Shown: positions 46,564-55,681 of the stretch, in pieces
How the letters are laid out: each line of letters begins with the position of its first letter
Position numbering within the stretch: position 1 is the stretch's first letter
Assembly (NCBI RefSeq): GCF_026222555.1
Contig: NZ_CP098511.1
Span: 601,501-665,500, forward strand
Length of the DNA stretch: 64,000 bases
Reading direction: 5' to 3'
Origin: Aquimarina sp. ERC-38
GTDB taxonomy: Bacteria > Bacteroidota > Bacteroidia > Flavobacteriales > Flavobacteriaceae
Notes under the pieces: generated by a model
The model's database searches: none
Seen by the model: the letters and a program-made list of their open reading frames with translations, nothing else
Told to the model about the DNA's origin: nothing
Program-made: the position numbers and the translations under genes

Positions 46564-49068
46564 TTACTTTTTCTTTGTTGCAGTCTTACGGGTTGCCTTC
46601 TTTTTTGCAGGTGCCTTTTTCTTAGGTGCTTTCTTTTCAATCAAATCTTTCACCTTTTCCAATGTTAATTTTTCCGCATCTACGGTTTTAGGCAACTCAA
46701 TTTTTATTTTCCCTTTGATAATATTACTCCTACCCCATCTTGCTTTTTCTACCCGAATGCCTTCTTCTTCCCAATTATGAATAACTTTATCTATCTCTTT
46801 TTGTTTTTTCTCTTCAATCAATTGAATGATATCCTGTTCGGAAAGGTTGTCAAAGTCATACTTTTTATTAACGTTGATAAACATTCCTTTCCATTTTAAA
46901 AACGGTCCAAAACGACCCGTACCTTTTTGTACGGGAAGGTCTTCATACATATAAATAGGGGCATCCGCTTTTTCTTTAGCATCAATCAATTCTTTTGCTC
47001 GTTCAAGACTGGTGCTTAACGGATCTTCTCCTTTTTCAAGGGAAACAAACTTTTCACCGAACTTCACATATGGTCCGAATCTTCCATTATTGACGGTAAC
47101 CGGTTCTCCCTTATAAGTACCTAATTCTTTAGGTAACTGAAACAAATCCATTGCTTCTTCAAACGTGACGTTGCTTAAGGTTTGTCCGGGGGCAAGACTG
47201 GCAAATTTTGGCTTTTCATCATCTTCAACCGATCCGATTTGAACCATAGGCCCGAATTTCCCTAAACGTACGCTTACTGGTTTTCCAGTTTCAGGATCTT
47301 CTCCCAGAACCCGTTCTCCTACCTCACGCTCAGCATTTTTAGCTACATCTTCAACCCGTGGGTGAAATTCGTCATAAAAGGTTTTCATGACATCAGTCCA
47401 ATCCTCATTTCCTTCGGCAATATCATCAAAATCCTGTTCGACTTTTGCTGTAAAATTATAATCCAACACCGTAGAAAAATGATTTACCAGAAAATCGTTG
47501 ACTACCATTCCTACATCGGTAGGAGTTAATTTTCCTTTATCACTACCTACTTTTTCAGAGAGTTGATTATTTTTAATGGTACCGTCTTTCAAAACCATCT
47601 TGGTAAACTTGCGTTCTTCTCCTTCTTTAGTTCCTTTTTCTACATATTTTCTGTTTTGAATTGTAGAAATTGTAGGTGCATACGTAGAAGGACGCCCAAT
47701 GCCTAGCTCCTCCAATTTTTTAACCAGTGCTGCTTCAGAATATCGACTAGGTGGACGCGTAAATCGTTCGGTTGCACTAATTACCTTTTGGTACAATTCT
47801 TCATTTACCTTCATTGCCGGTAAGATACCTTCTTTCTCTTCATCTTCTTCATCGCTTCCCTCCAGGTACACCTTTAGAAATCCTTCAAATTTAATCACCT
47901 CTCCATTTGCAGAAAACTCTTCTTTAAAAGAACCCGAACCTATTTTAACGTTTGTTCGTTCCAGTTGAGCATCACTCATTTGTGAAGCGATAGCTCTTTT
48001 CCAAATTAATTCATACAAGCGTTGCTGATCGGATTCCACCGGAACCGTATGTTTTGAAAAATCAGTAGGACGAATAGCTTCGTGTGCTTCTTGAGCTCCT
48101 TTGGACTTTCCTTTGTACTGCCTTAATTTACAGAATTCTTCCCCATAGGCTTCCAAGATTTCTGCTTTCGCTCCGTTTTGGGCTTCGGTAGAAAGGTTTA
48201 CACTATCTGTTCTCATATAAGTAATAAAACCTGCTTCGTAGAGACGTTGCGCCATATTCATGGTCTTACTTACCGAAAAATATAATTTACGGGAAGCTTC
48301 TTGTTGTAAAGTAGAAGTAGTAAACGGGGGCGCCGGTGATTTTTTAGCCGGTTTTGTGGTAAGATCCGCTACTTTATAGGAAGCACTGATATTTTTATTT
48401 AAAAAGGCTTCTGCCTCTTCTCTCGAAGTAAAATTTTTAGGCAATTTTGCCTTGATTACTTTTCCTTCTTTGTTAGTGAATTCAGCGTCTATCCGATACG
48501 AAGCCACCGGTTTAAAATTAATAATTTCACGTTCTCGTTCTACGATTAAGCGTACGGAAACGGATTGTACCCTTCCGGCTGAAAGCCCACCCTTTACTTT
48601 TCTCCAAAGTATTGGTGATAATTCATAACCCACTAGCCTATCCAGAACTCTTCTGGCCTGCTGAGCATTGACCAGGTTATAATCTATAGAACGCGGGTTC
48701 TCTATGGCTTTTAAAATAGCTTTCTTAGTAATTTCATGAAAAACAATGCGCTTGGTATTGCTTTTATTTAAATCCAGTTCTTCTGCCAGATGCCAGGCAA
48801 TTGCCTCTCCCTCACGGTCTTCATCACTGGCTAACCAAACCATTTCTGCTTTTTTAGAAAGGTTTTTTAACTTCTTAACTATATCTTTTTTGTCGCTCGA
48901 TACGACATATTTGGGTTTAAAGTCTTCCTCAACATCAACTCCTAACTCCTTAGAAGGTAAATCTGCAATATGTCCGAAACTGGAAGCTACGGTATACTCT
49001 TTACCTAGAAATTTTTCAATGGTTTTGGCTTTGGCCGGGGACTCCACTATCACTAAATTCTTTGCCAT
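46564..49068 (-). CDS. topA: DNA topoisomerase I
   Basis: About 834 residues from ATG 49068 (MAKNLVIVESPAKAKTIEKF); an upstream in-frame ATG at 49083 adds five non-conserved residues. The TOPRIM domain is at 1-130 (acidic triad in WLASDEDREGEA) and the active-site Tyr284 is in GFITYMRTDSV. Instead of Cys4 zinc fingers, the C-terminus has three short topoisomerase C-repeats (GPMVQIG, GPYVKFG, GPFLKWKG) and a Lys/Ala tail (KKKAPAKKKATRKTATKKK) like a histone-like tail. It relaxes negative supercoils in DNA. Confidence 0.97.
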   Translation of the reverse strand: MAKNLVIVESPAKAKTIEKFLGKEYTVASSFGHIADLPSKELGVDVEEDFKPKYVVSSDKKDIVKKLKNLSKKAEMVWLASDEDREGEAIAWHLAEELDLNKSNTKRIVFHEITKKAILKAIENPRSIDYNLVNAQQARRVLDRLVGYELSPILWRKVKGGLSAGRVQSVSVRLIVEREREIINFKPVASYRIDAEFTNKEGKVIKAKLPKNFTSREEAEAFLNKNISASYKVADLTTKPAKKSPAPPFTTSTLQQEASRKLYFSVSKTMNMAQRLYEAGFITYMRTDSVNLSTEAQNGAKAEILEAYGEEFCKLRQYKGKSKGAQEAHEAIRPTDFSKHTVPVESDQQRLYELIWKRAIASQMSDAQLERTNVKIGSGSFKEEFSANGEVIKFEGFLKVYLEGSDEEDEEKEGILPAMKVNEELYQKVISATERFTRPPSRYSEAALVKKLEELGIGRPSTYAPTISTIQNRKYVEKGTKEGEERKFTKMVLKDGTIKNNQLSEKVGSDKGKLTPTDVGMVVNDFLVNHFSTVLDYNFTAKVEQDFDDIAEGNEDWTDVMKTFYDEFHPRVEDVAKNAEREVGERVLGEDPETGKPVSVRLGKFGPMVQIGSVEDDEKPKFASLAPGQTLSNVTFEEAMDLFQLPKELGTYKGEPVTVNNGRFGPYVKFGEKFVSLEKGEDPLSTSLERAKELIDAKEKADAPIYMYEDLPVQKGTGRFGPFLKWKGMFINVNKKYDFDNLSEQDIIQLIEEKKQKEIDKVIHNWEEEGIRVEKARWGRSNIIKGKIKIELPKTVDAEKLTLEKVKDLIEKKAPKKKAPAKKKATRKTATKKK

Positions 49069-49159
49069 TCTCCTTTTTTTCAATCACAAAAGTATGTGAT
49101 TTTTTTAATATCCTCGTTTTTTATTGAAGTTTCGTAAGACCGAATGTATCTCTGTTACA

Positions 49160-49966
49160 TTAGAAAGTGGATGGTTCTGACAGATCTGTAATCGTATCAT
49201 CAGGAAAACCGATTCCCTCTTTGTAAAGGTAATAGACAGGTATAAACATGAACGAAATAGTGAAATATAAGCCGATCCCACATGCTAAAATTCCTATAAT
49301 GTAGGCTAATAAACCTGATAGTATTAGCAATCCAAAGCTTATCCCCCATACTTTATTTCCGAAAACAAATCCTGCTTTTACAATATCTTTTACTTCCAGT
49401 TCAGGATTAAAAGCAAAAATAACTCCAAAAAATTGCAATGGGATAATAGCGTACAAAACCGGCAAAAAACAAAGGGCACTGGATATTGCCAAAATTAAAA
49501 AGTAACATACCGATAGTAAGGTTAATTTTTTTAAATATCCTTTTTTAAAATAAAAGAAATAATCCGTGCTTACAGGTTCACCCAGGTCAGTCTGTTTACA
49601 AACTTTATAAAAATGAGCTCTGATAGCAAATTGTACGGCATAGGCTAAAAAGGAAAATAAAATAAAAACCAAGGTAAGCATGGCACCGGTAAAAAATGAC
49701 ATTGTAGTCCCTGCAACCGAACTTATTTCGCTAGAATTGTCTACTCCGTCCAGTAGTGCGGATGCTCCAAAAATGCTTAGCCCGGTGACCGCTATAAGGG
49801 CATATAATGCTATAATCAAAGGGACTAAGACTACAAAATTAAGCAGTAAGTGGATAAATCCCTGTATCCATACTTTTTTAAAAAGATCGATACTCTTTGA
49901 AAATACGTCTCCAAAATCAGGAGATTTGCCGCTATTAATTCGGGTAAAAATAAGATGTTCATTCAT
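49160..49966 (-). CDS. multi-pass membrane protein
   Basis: A 268-residue integral membrane protein with about six hydrophobic helices (around 38-62, 92-116, 147-165, 170-185, 205-225, 230-245). The N-terminus (FTRINSGKSPDFGDVFSKSIDLFKKVW) is cytoplasmic and amphipathic. Similar genes in Flavobacteriia are often labelled beta-carotene monooxygenase, but I see no catalytic motif for that. It is divergent from miaB with a 128-bp gap. Confidence 0.7.
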   Translation of the reverse strand: MNEHLIFTRINSGKSPDFGDVFSKSIDLFKKVWIQGFIHLLLNFVVLVPLIIALYALIAVTGLSIFGASALLDGVDNSSEISSVAGTTMSFFTGAMLTLVFILFSFLAYAVQFAIRAHFYKVCKQTDLGEPVSTDYFFYFKKGYLKKLTLLSVCYFLILAISSALCFLPVLYAIIPLQFFGVIFAFNPELEVKDIVKAGFVFGNKVWGISFGLLILSGLLAYIIGILACGIGLYFTISFMFIPVYYLYKEGIGFPDDTITDLSEPSTF

Positions 49967-50025
49967 GGTTGTTTAGATTTAGTTAGGCTAAATATAAAAA
50001 TTAAACAAGATTTATTCACTGACAC

Positions 50026-50057
50026 TTTGACATAAATTGAATTGTTACCTATATTTG
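50026..50057 (+). promoter_or_regulatory. predicted miaB promoter
   Basis: TTTG (50026-50029), 20 bases, TATATTTG (50050-50057). This is an exact match to the Bacteroidota consensus TTTG-N19/20-TAnnTTTG. Transcription would start at about 50064, 31 bases before the miaB start. Confidence 0.65.
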
Positions 50058-50094
50058 CAATTAAATTAAAGACCGAATTTCAGCCTTAATTTTT

Positions 50095-51564
50095 ATGGAG
50101 AAGATTATTAATGAAGCTATTCAGGGATCTACCCTAACTGTAGAAAAAAATAATGGCAAGCGTAAATTGTTTATTGAAAGTTACGGATGCCAGATGAATT
50201 TTAGTGATAGTGAGATTGTTGCTTCTATACTGGCTAAAGAAGGATTTGATACTACGCATTTACTGGAAGAGGCTGATCTTGTCCTGGTAAATACCTGTTC
50301 TATTCGTGAAAAAGCTGAACTTACGGTTCGTAAACGCCTAGAAAAATACAACTCCGTTAAAAAAATAAATCCGGGAATGAAGATTGGCGTTTTGGGCTGT
50401 ATGGCCGAACGTTTAAAAAGCAAATTCCTGGAAGAAGAAAAAATGGTTGACCTGGTGGTAGGTCCGGATGCTTATAAAGACTTACCTAATTTAATAGAAG
50501 AAATTGATGCCGGAAGAAATGCGGTAAATGTAATTCTTTCTAAAGATGAAACGTATGGCGATATCTCACCGGTACGATTGCAATCTAACGGAGTTTCAGC
50601 TTTTGTTTCTATCACCCGAGGATGTGATAATATGTGTACGTTTTGTGTAGTACCCTTTACCCGGGGAAGAGAGCGAAGCCGTGACCCGCAAAGTATATTA
50701 TCAGAAATAGAAGACTTGGTAGCTAAAGGTTTTAAAGAAATCACTTTGTTAGGACAAAATGTAGATAGTTTTTTATGGTATGGCGGCGGATTAAAAAAAG
50801 ATTTTGAAAAAGCTTCGGATTTTCAAAAGGCTACTGCTGTTAATTTTGCTAAATTGTTGGATATGGTGGCGCAAAAGTTTCAAAGTACCCGGCTGCGATT
50901 TACTACATCCAATCCGCAGGATATGACAATTGATGTTATTAAAGTAATGGCAAAGCATGATAATATTTGTAAATATATTCATCTACCTATTCAAAGCGGA
51001 AGTAACCGTATTTTAAAAGCTATGAATCGGTTGCATACCCGAGAGGAGTATTTTACGCTGATTGACACCATTAAAGAATACATTCCGGACTGTGCAATCT
51101 CTCAGGATATTATAACCGGTTTTCCTACAGAAACCGAAGAAGATCATCAGGACACCTTGTCTTTAATGGATTATGTAAAATACGATTACGGATTTATGTT
51201 TGCCTATTCGGAACGGCCGGGAACACTTGCAGAACGTAAACTAGACGATGATATACCTCTGGAAGTTAAAAAAAGAAGATTGGCTGAGATTATAGATAAA
51301 CAACGGGCACATAGTGAATACAGGCACCGCAGTTTTATCGGTAAAACAGTAGAAGTATTAATTGAAAAAGAATCCAAAAAATCCGATCGACACTGGAGTG
51401 GTCGCACTACACAAAATACAGTCGTGGTTTTTCCGAAAGAACATTATCAAATTGGGGATTTTGTAATGGTACGTATTGATGAATGTACTAGTGCAACATT
51501 GTTAGGGAAAGCAAGTCCCTCAGCCCTCAAAGGAGAAACTTTTACTTGTACTTTGAAAGCTTAG
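50095..51564 (+). CDS. miaB: tRNA-2-methylthio-N6-dimethylallyladenosine synthase MiaB
   Basis: A 489-residue methylthiotransferase. The N-terminal domain carries one [4Fe-4S] cluster with Cys32 (GCQMN), Cys68 (NTCSIREKA) and Cys102 (GCMAER). The radical-SAM cluster is C177-x3-C181-x2-C184 (RGCDNMCTFC), with FTRGRERSR after it. The C-terminal TRAM domain is at about 410-475. It methylthiolates position 37 of tRNAs that read codons starting with U. The gene is followed by two accessory lipoprotein-like genes and then the sigma-54 activator. Confidence 0.97.
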   Translation: MEKIINEAIQGSTLTVEKNNGKRKLFIESYGCQMNFSDSEIVASILAKEGFDTTHLLEEADLVLVNTCSIREKAELTVRKRLEKYNSVKKINPGMKIGVLGCMAERLKSKFLEEEKMVDLVVGPDAYKDLPNLIEEIDAGRNAVNVILSKDETYGDISPVRLQSNGVSAFVSITRGCDNMCTFCVVPFTRGRERSRDPQSILSEIEDLVAKGFKEITLLGQNVDSFLWYGGGLKKDFEKASDFQKATAVNFAKLLDMVAQKFQSTRLRFTTSNPQDMTIDVIKVMAKHDNICKYIHLPIQSGSNRILKAMNRLHTREEYFTLIDTIKEYIPDCAISQDIITGFPTETEEDHQDTLSLMDYVKYDYGFMFAYSERPGTLAERKLDDDIPLEVKKRRLAEIIDKQRAHSEYRHRSFIGKTVEVLIEKESKKSDRHWSGRTTQNTVVVFPKEHYQIGDFVMVRIDECTSATLLGKASPSALKGETFTCTLKA

Positions 51565-51599
51565 TTTTTTAAATGAAGAAAATAAATTAAACTATCATT

Positions 51600-52472
51600 A
51601 TGAAAAGATATTTATTTAATTTTTTATTGTTTGTCGTGGTGATTACCTCAATAAAATGTAGTACTGATGATAGCAATGAGATAAAAAGTGAGAGAAAATT
51701 AGTTTTAAAAACAACACAAATTGCAGACACCCCTATAGTATATAATTATGATACTAGCGGAAGATTTATAAATATTGAAGATACCATATCTGTATTTCCG
51801 GAGGTGGTAAGATTAAGAGAATCCGTATACAATAAAAATGGTCAAAAGGTTAGAGATATTTTTAGACGAGAGAAAGATTTTATTGCTGGTAAAATTCAAT
51901 ATATCTATAATACTGAGGATCAAATTACAAAAATAGTTCGTAGTTCTTTCAACGTTTTTTCGCTATTACCTAAAATTACCACTAGTACATTGACATACAA
52001 CGATAACCAAATTGTTAGCATATCAAATATTGACAAAAAAAATCTGTATAAAATGATTTATACATTTAGAGATAATACTTATCAAAACTTAGAGAGATTT
52101 GAAGCATTTGACTACGAGTCAAATGACCTAGTGTTTGAAGAAACATATCAATATTCTCCTAACGGTAATTTAATTGCAAATGAAGTTTTAACCGGAGAAG
52201 ATGATTTTAACAAGTCAAAATCTTTTATCTATGATGATAAGATTAATCCTTTGTCTGAAGGTAGCGAAAATCATTATTTAGATCTTCTCAGGAACCCTGC
52301 CCCTGCTTCTTTAGTAAGTAGATTAATTCCTTTATCTACAAATAATTCGCTTACTTCAATTATTGAAGGAGCTGAAATAGCTTTCGAATATAATGCTAAA
52401 AGTTATCCTATTGTAAAAACTACCATTTATAAAGATGATCGTAAAGATATTTTGTTGTTTAGTTATTACTAA
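51600..52472 (+). CDS. putative lipoprotein, 290 aa
   Basis: An exported protein with a hydrophobic N-terminus (YLFNFLLFVVVITSIKC) and a possible lipobox Cys20, though SIKC is a weak lipobox. The mature part reads as repeated beta strands with aromatic Y residues (YNYDTSGRFINIED, YNKNGQKV, YIYNTEDQITK, YQYSPNGNL, FEYNAKSYPIVK), resembling the YD-type repeats of DUF4595-like cell-surface proteins. It lies 35 bases after miaB and 28 bases before another such gene on the same strand. Function unknown, likely outer-membrane or surface. Confidence 0.65.
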   Translation: MKRYLFNFLLFVVVITSIKCSTDDSNEIKSERKLVLKTTQIADTPIVYNYDTSGRFINIEDTISVFPEVVRLRESVYNKNGQKVRDIFRREKDFIAGKIQYIYNTEDQITKIVRSSFNVFSLLPKITTSTLTYNDNQIVSISNIDKKNLYKMIYTFRDNTYQNLERFEAFDYESNDLVFEETYQYSPNGNLIANEVLTGEDDFNKSKSFIYDDKINPLSEGSENHYLDLLRNPAPASLVSRLIPLSTNNSLTSIIEGAEIAFEYNAKSYPIVKTTIYKDDRKDILLFSYY

Positions 52473-52500
52473 ATCAATTTAGAATTAAAATTAAAAGTTA

Positions 52501-53109
52501 ATGGAAACAATACGTAAATTTTTAAAGTTGCCAATTACTACAGTTATAGTATGCATCTTTTTGCAAATTTCATGTGATAAAATTGAAGATGAAGATGATA
52601 ATTTTGCAAATGATCCTTTGGCAATTGATATAGTAACAGGTATCAACTTAAGGGCAGAATTATATGATACTTCCATTATTCTAGGAAATCCTAATGATAA
52701 GACTAGTTCATTTAATGATAACATAAGGTTTAGCCCAACCCCTAATCCCCCAATCAATATTACTAAGTTATTGTTTACAAATACAAAGTTTACATCATCT
52801 CCATCTATTACGAATATTTGGGTTATAAAATCCAAACCATCAAAGGATTACTTAGATACTGACTATACGGAATTACTTCAAGACTTTTCTTATGACGAAA
52901 GTGAATTAGCTAATTTAAATATTTTAGAAGCAAAAGACGTAGAAAATACAGATGACGAATTATCTATTAACTTAAATCAATACGATCCGGGATACTATCG
53001 TATTTTTATTCAAATAGAAGGAACCCTGGTATGGTCAAACATTGTTATCCTGGATCCGGATAATCCTGATGCATTTACAGAATTAGAAGAATTTTGGAAT
53101 TCAAAATAA
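52501..53109 (+). CDS. putative lipoprotein, 202 aa
   Basis: It has a hydrophobic N-terminus (LPITTVIVCIFLQISC) with a good lipobox LQISC. The mature part is acidic and probably beta-rich, ending GYYRIFIQIEGTLVWSNIVILDPDNP, which resembles an immunoglobulin-like fold. No family is recognised. It follows the preceding lipoprotein-like gene by 28 bases, and the sigma-54 activator begins 62 bases after it. Both genes are AT-rich and look inserted between the conserved miaB and sigma-54 activator. Confidence 0.6.
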   Translation: METIRKFLKLPITTVIVCIFLQISCDKIEDEDDNFANDPLAIDIVTGINLRAELYDTSIILGNPNDKTSSFNDNIRFSPTPNPPINITKLLFTNTKFTSSPSITNIWVIKSKPSKDYLDTDYTELLQDFSYDESELANLNILEAKDVENTDDELSINLNQYDPGYYRIFIQIEGTLVWSNIVILDPDNPDAFTELEEFWNSK

Positions 53110-53171
53110 TAAAGTAATACTATAGAAATAAGAAATGCATAATAATGGATTCTTATTTCAGAATTAAATAA

Positions 53172-54437
53172 ATGGAATCAGTACAGGCAACAAAACAACG
53201 TTTTGGAATTATTGGGAACGACCCCAAATTAAATCGGGCTATTGAAAAAGCAATACAGGTGGCTCCTACTGATATTTCGGTATTAGTTACCGGAGAAAGC
53301 GGGGTAGGTAAAGAAAGTATTCCTAAAATTATTCACGCTTTATCACATCGGAAACACGGAAAATATATCGCGGTAAATTGCGGAGCCATTCCCGAAGGTA
53401 CGATTGACAGCGAACTGTTCGGACATGAGAAAGGTGCTTTTACCGGAGCAACACAAACCCGAAACGGTTATTTTGAAGTTGCAGACGGAGGTACTATTTT
53501 CCTGGATGAAGTAGGTGAATTACCGCTAACTACTCAAGTGCGGTTATTACGGGTACTGGAAAACGGTGAGTTCATTAAGGTGGGTTCTTCAAAAGTACAG
53601 AAAACCAATGTGCGTATTGTAGCAGCTACTAATGTGCAGATGTTTGAAGCTATTAAAAAGGAAAAATTCAGAGAAGATTTATATTATCGTTTAAGTACGG
53701 TAGAAATTCAACTTCCGCCTTTGCGAGAACGTAAAGATGACATCCATCTGTTATTTAGGAAGTTTGCATCTGATTTTGCATCTAAATATAAAATGCCCAC
53801 CATCAGGCTTGACAACCATGCTGTTTTACTATTAGAAAAATACCGGTGGTGTGGTAATATTCGTCAATTACGCAACGTAGCCGAACAAATATCAGTCCTT
53901 GAACAAAACAGAGCTATTACAGCGCAGACGCTGCAAAGTTATTTACCTAATACCGGAAGTAATTTGCCGGCAGTAGTTTCTAAGAACAGTAGCGACAGTG
54001 ATTTTAGTAATGAACGGGAAATTCTTTACAAAGTACTTTTTGATATGAAGAATGACCTGAATGACCTGAAAAAATTAACTATGGAGTTGATGCAAAACGG
54101 AAATTCACAAGATGTTCAGAAGGAAAATGAAGGTTTAATTCGGAAAATATATGGAGAAGATGAAGAAGAGGAAGCCGTTAACTTTGAAGAAGAACTCCCT
54201 ACGACTACACCTGAGTATTTAAAAATTACGGAAGTAGGTAGTCTTGCTATGGATAGTGATAAATATCATTTTGCTGAAGAAATTCAGGAGGAAGAAACAC
54301 TCTCGTTACAAGACAAAGAATTAGAATTGATAAAAAAATCTTTAGATCGACACCGAGGCAAAAGAAAAGCAGCGGCAGAAGAATTAGGGATAAGCGAACG
54401 AACCCTATACCGAAAAATTAAGCAGTATGATTTGTAG
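53172..54437 (+). CDS. sigma-54-dependent transcriptional activator without receiver domain
   Basis: A 421-residue bacterial enhancer-binding protein. The AAA+ core spans about 12-250: Walker A GESGVGKE (41-48), the sigma-54-contacting GAFTGA loop (88-93), Walker B GGTIFLDEVGELP and the R-finger region REDLYYRLSTVEIQLPPLRERK. Between about 270 and 380 is an acidic linker with a coiled coil (FDMKNDLNDLKKLTMELM). A Fis-type helix-turn-helix ends the protein (HRGKRKAAAEELGISERTLYRKIKQYDL). There is no N-terminal receiver or GAF sensor, so it must be controlled by level or by an unknown partner. Upstream of lptE in a conserved order. Confidence 0.93.
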   Translation: MESVQATKQRFGIIGNDPKLNRAIEKAIQVAPTDISVLVTGESGVGKESIPKIIHALSHRKHGKYIAVNCGAIPEGTIDSELFGHEKGAFTGATQTRNGYFEVADGGTIFLDEVGELPLTTQVRLLRVLENGEFIKVGSSKVQKTNVRIVAATNVQMFEAIKKEKFREDLYYRLSTVEIQLPPLRERKDDIHLLFRKFASDFASKYKMPTIRLDNHAVLLLEKYRWCGNIRQLRNVAEQISVLEQNRAITAQTLQSYLPNTGSNLPAVVSKNSSDSDFSNEREILYKVLFDMKNDLNDLKKLTMELMQNGNSQDVQKENEGLIRKIYGEDEEEEAVNFEEELPTTTPEYLKITEVGSLAMDSDKYHFAEEIQEEETLSLQDKELELIKKSLDRHRGKRKAAAEELGISERTLYRKIKQYDL

Positions 54438-54541
54438 TTGGTAGTTGGTAGTTGGTAGTTGGTAGTTGGTAGTTGGTAGTTGGTAGTTGGTAGTTGGTAG
54501 TTGGTAGTTGGTAGTTGGTAGTTGGTAGTTGGTAGTTGGTA
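54434..54541 (+). repeat. heptanucleotide tandem repeat (GTAGTTG), about 15 copies
   Basis: Perfect head-to-tail copies of GTAGTTG, about 108 bp. The stop codon TAG of the sigma-54 activator is inside the first unit, so the array starts exactly at the gene end. A repeat not divisible by three and this regular is prone to slippage, but it is outside the coding frame. Confidence 0.95.
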
Positions 54542-54896
54542 AAATATTGATTAATAATTACTTATGAAAATAGATTGCAGTTAATTTTAGAAAAATAGTA
54601 CCAGATTTAGAAATTAAATATTAGAAAAAGGAGACGTGTAGTATCCCTTAAATTGAGCATTCCTTATTGTAAAGTCAGCTTTCTTTAAAGTTTATTTTTA
54701 TAATTATTAATGTCCAGTAAAGATTCAAGATCGCTATCGCTTCTAGAATCAAGAATCAAGACTAATTATTATATTAGTAAAAACAATACTATAAAATTAG
54801 CTACTTTAAAAAGTTGAACTAATTTGATACCCGGTGATTAATAACTTAACAACACCCATGATGAATTTAGATAATAATTATTATAGAATCCATCAG

Positions 54897-55028
54897 TTCG
54901 AGTGCTTCGCCCAAAGGAAGAAGTGTAATTTATTCACGTTCAGCAGAGCTATCGAGAATAAGGATTTTAGTCAAAAAAGCTATTCTCGATACATTTTTTC
55001 TCCATTTCATTACGAAAAAACACTCGAA
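54897..55028. repeat. nested inverted repeats (possible palindromic repetitive element)
   Basis: An outer pair TTCGAGTG (54897-54904) / CACTCGAA (55021-55028) encloses an inner perfect pair ATCGAGAATA (54951-54960) / TATTCTCGAT (54981-54990). This looks like a small mobile palindromic element or a folded RNA. The rest of 54542-55147 shows no gene; a short frame across this element is probably spurious. Confidence 0.6.
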
Positions 55029-55147
55029 TTGACGCTTTTTTCCCTAAATATATCAGAGATTTAATAACCTTAACCAAACGACGAATAACTTAATAACCAA
55101 AAACTCTTAACCAGTGCCTTTTGGCTATTGCCTAAAAAACCATACTA

Positions 55148-55669
55148 TTGAAAACTAAAATTTTAAAGCGATTTCTTTCTTTTCTGGTTCTCGGAGTGGT
55201 ACTTCTCACCTTGCAAGCTTGTGGAGCTTATTCCTTTACAGGAACTGATATTTCACCGGATATAAAATCTTTTCAGGTAAATTTCTTTCAGAACCAGGCG
55301 CCTATTGTTGTACCCGGGATTGATCAGCGTTTTACAAACGCTTTACAGGATTTAATTGTAAATCAAACCAATTTACAACTAGCAACTTCAAATGGGGATT
55401 TGGTATATGAAGGAGAAATTGTTCAATATTATATTTCGCCAAATACAGCTACTTCTGACAATACAGCGGCACAAAACCGTTTGACTATTGGTATCAACGT
55501 TCGGTTTTTTGATACTAAAGATAATACTAAGGACCTAGAACAACGTTTTTCTTTCTTCTTTGACTACCCGGCAGCAACTTCAGAATCTGCTATTCAGGAT
55601 CAAGCCATTGAAGAAATTTATGAGCGTATTACCCAGGATGTATTTAATGCAACCCTGGCACGGTGGTAA
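55148..55669 (+). CDS. lptE: LptE-like LPS-assembly lipoprotein
   Basis: A 173-residue lipoprotein started at TTG 55148 (no ATG is available before the signal). Signal peptide and lipobox LQACG (Cys25). The mature part GAYSFTGTDISPDIKSFQVNFFQNQAP is the typical start of Bacteroidota LptE, followed by a small alpha/beta domain (LAVNQTNLQL-like strand and C-terminal helix). LptE plugs the LptD barrel for LPS export. Gene order sigma-54 activator, lptE, helical protein, secG is conserved in Flavobacteriia by my recollection. Confidence 0.85.
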   Translation: MKTKILKRFLSFLVLGVVLLTLQACGAYSFTGTDISPDIKSFQVNFFQNQAPIVVPGIDQRFTNALQDLIVNQTNLQLATSNGDLVYEGEIVQYYISPNTATSDNTAAQNRLTIGINVRFFDTKDNTKDLEQRFSFFFDYPAATSESAIQDQAIEEIYERITQDVFNATLARW

Positions 55670-55681
55670 AATAAAAATATA

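Noticed and set aside
54834..55064. 76-codon open frame before lptE
   Set aside because: It runs across the nested palindromes, has no recognisable protein features, and the gap is otherwise non-coding.
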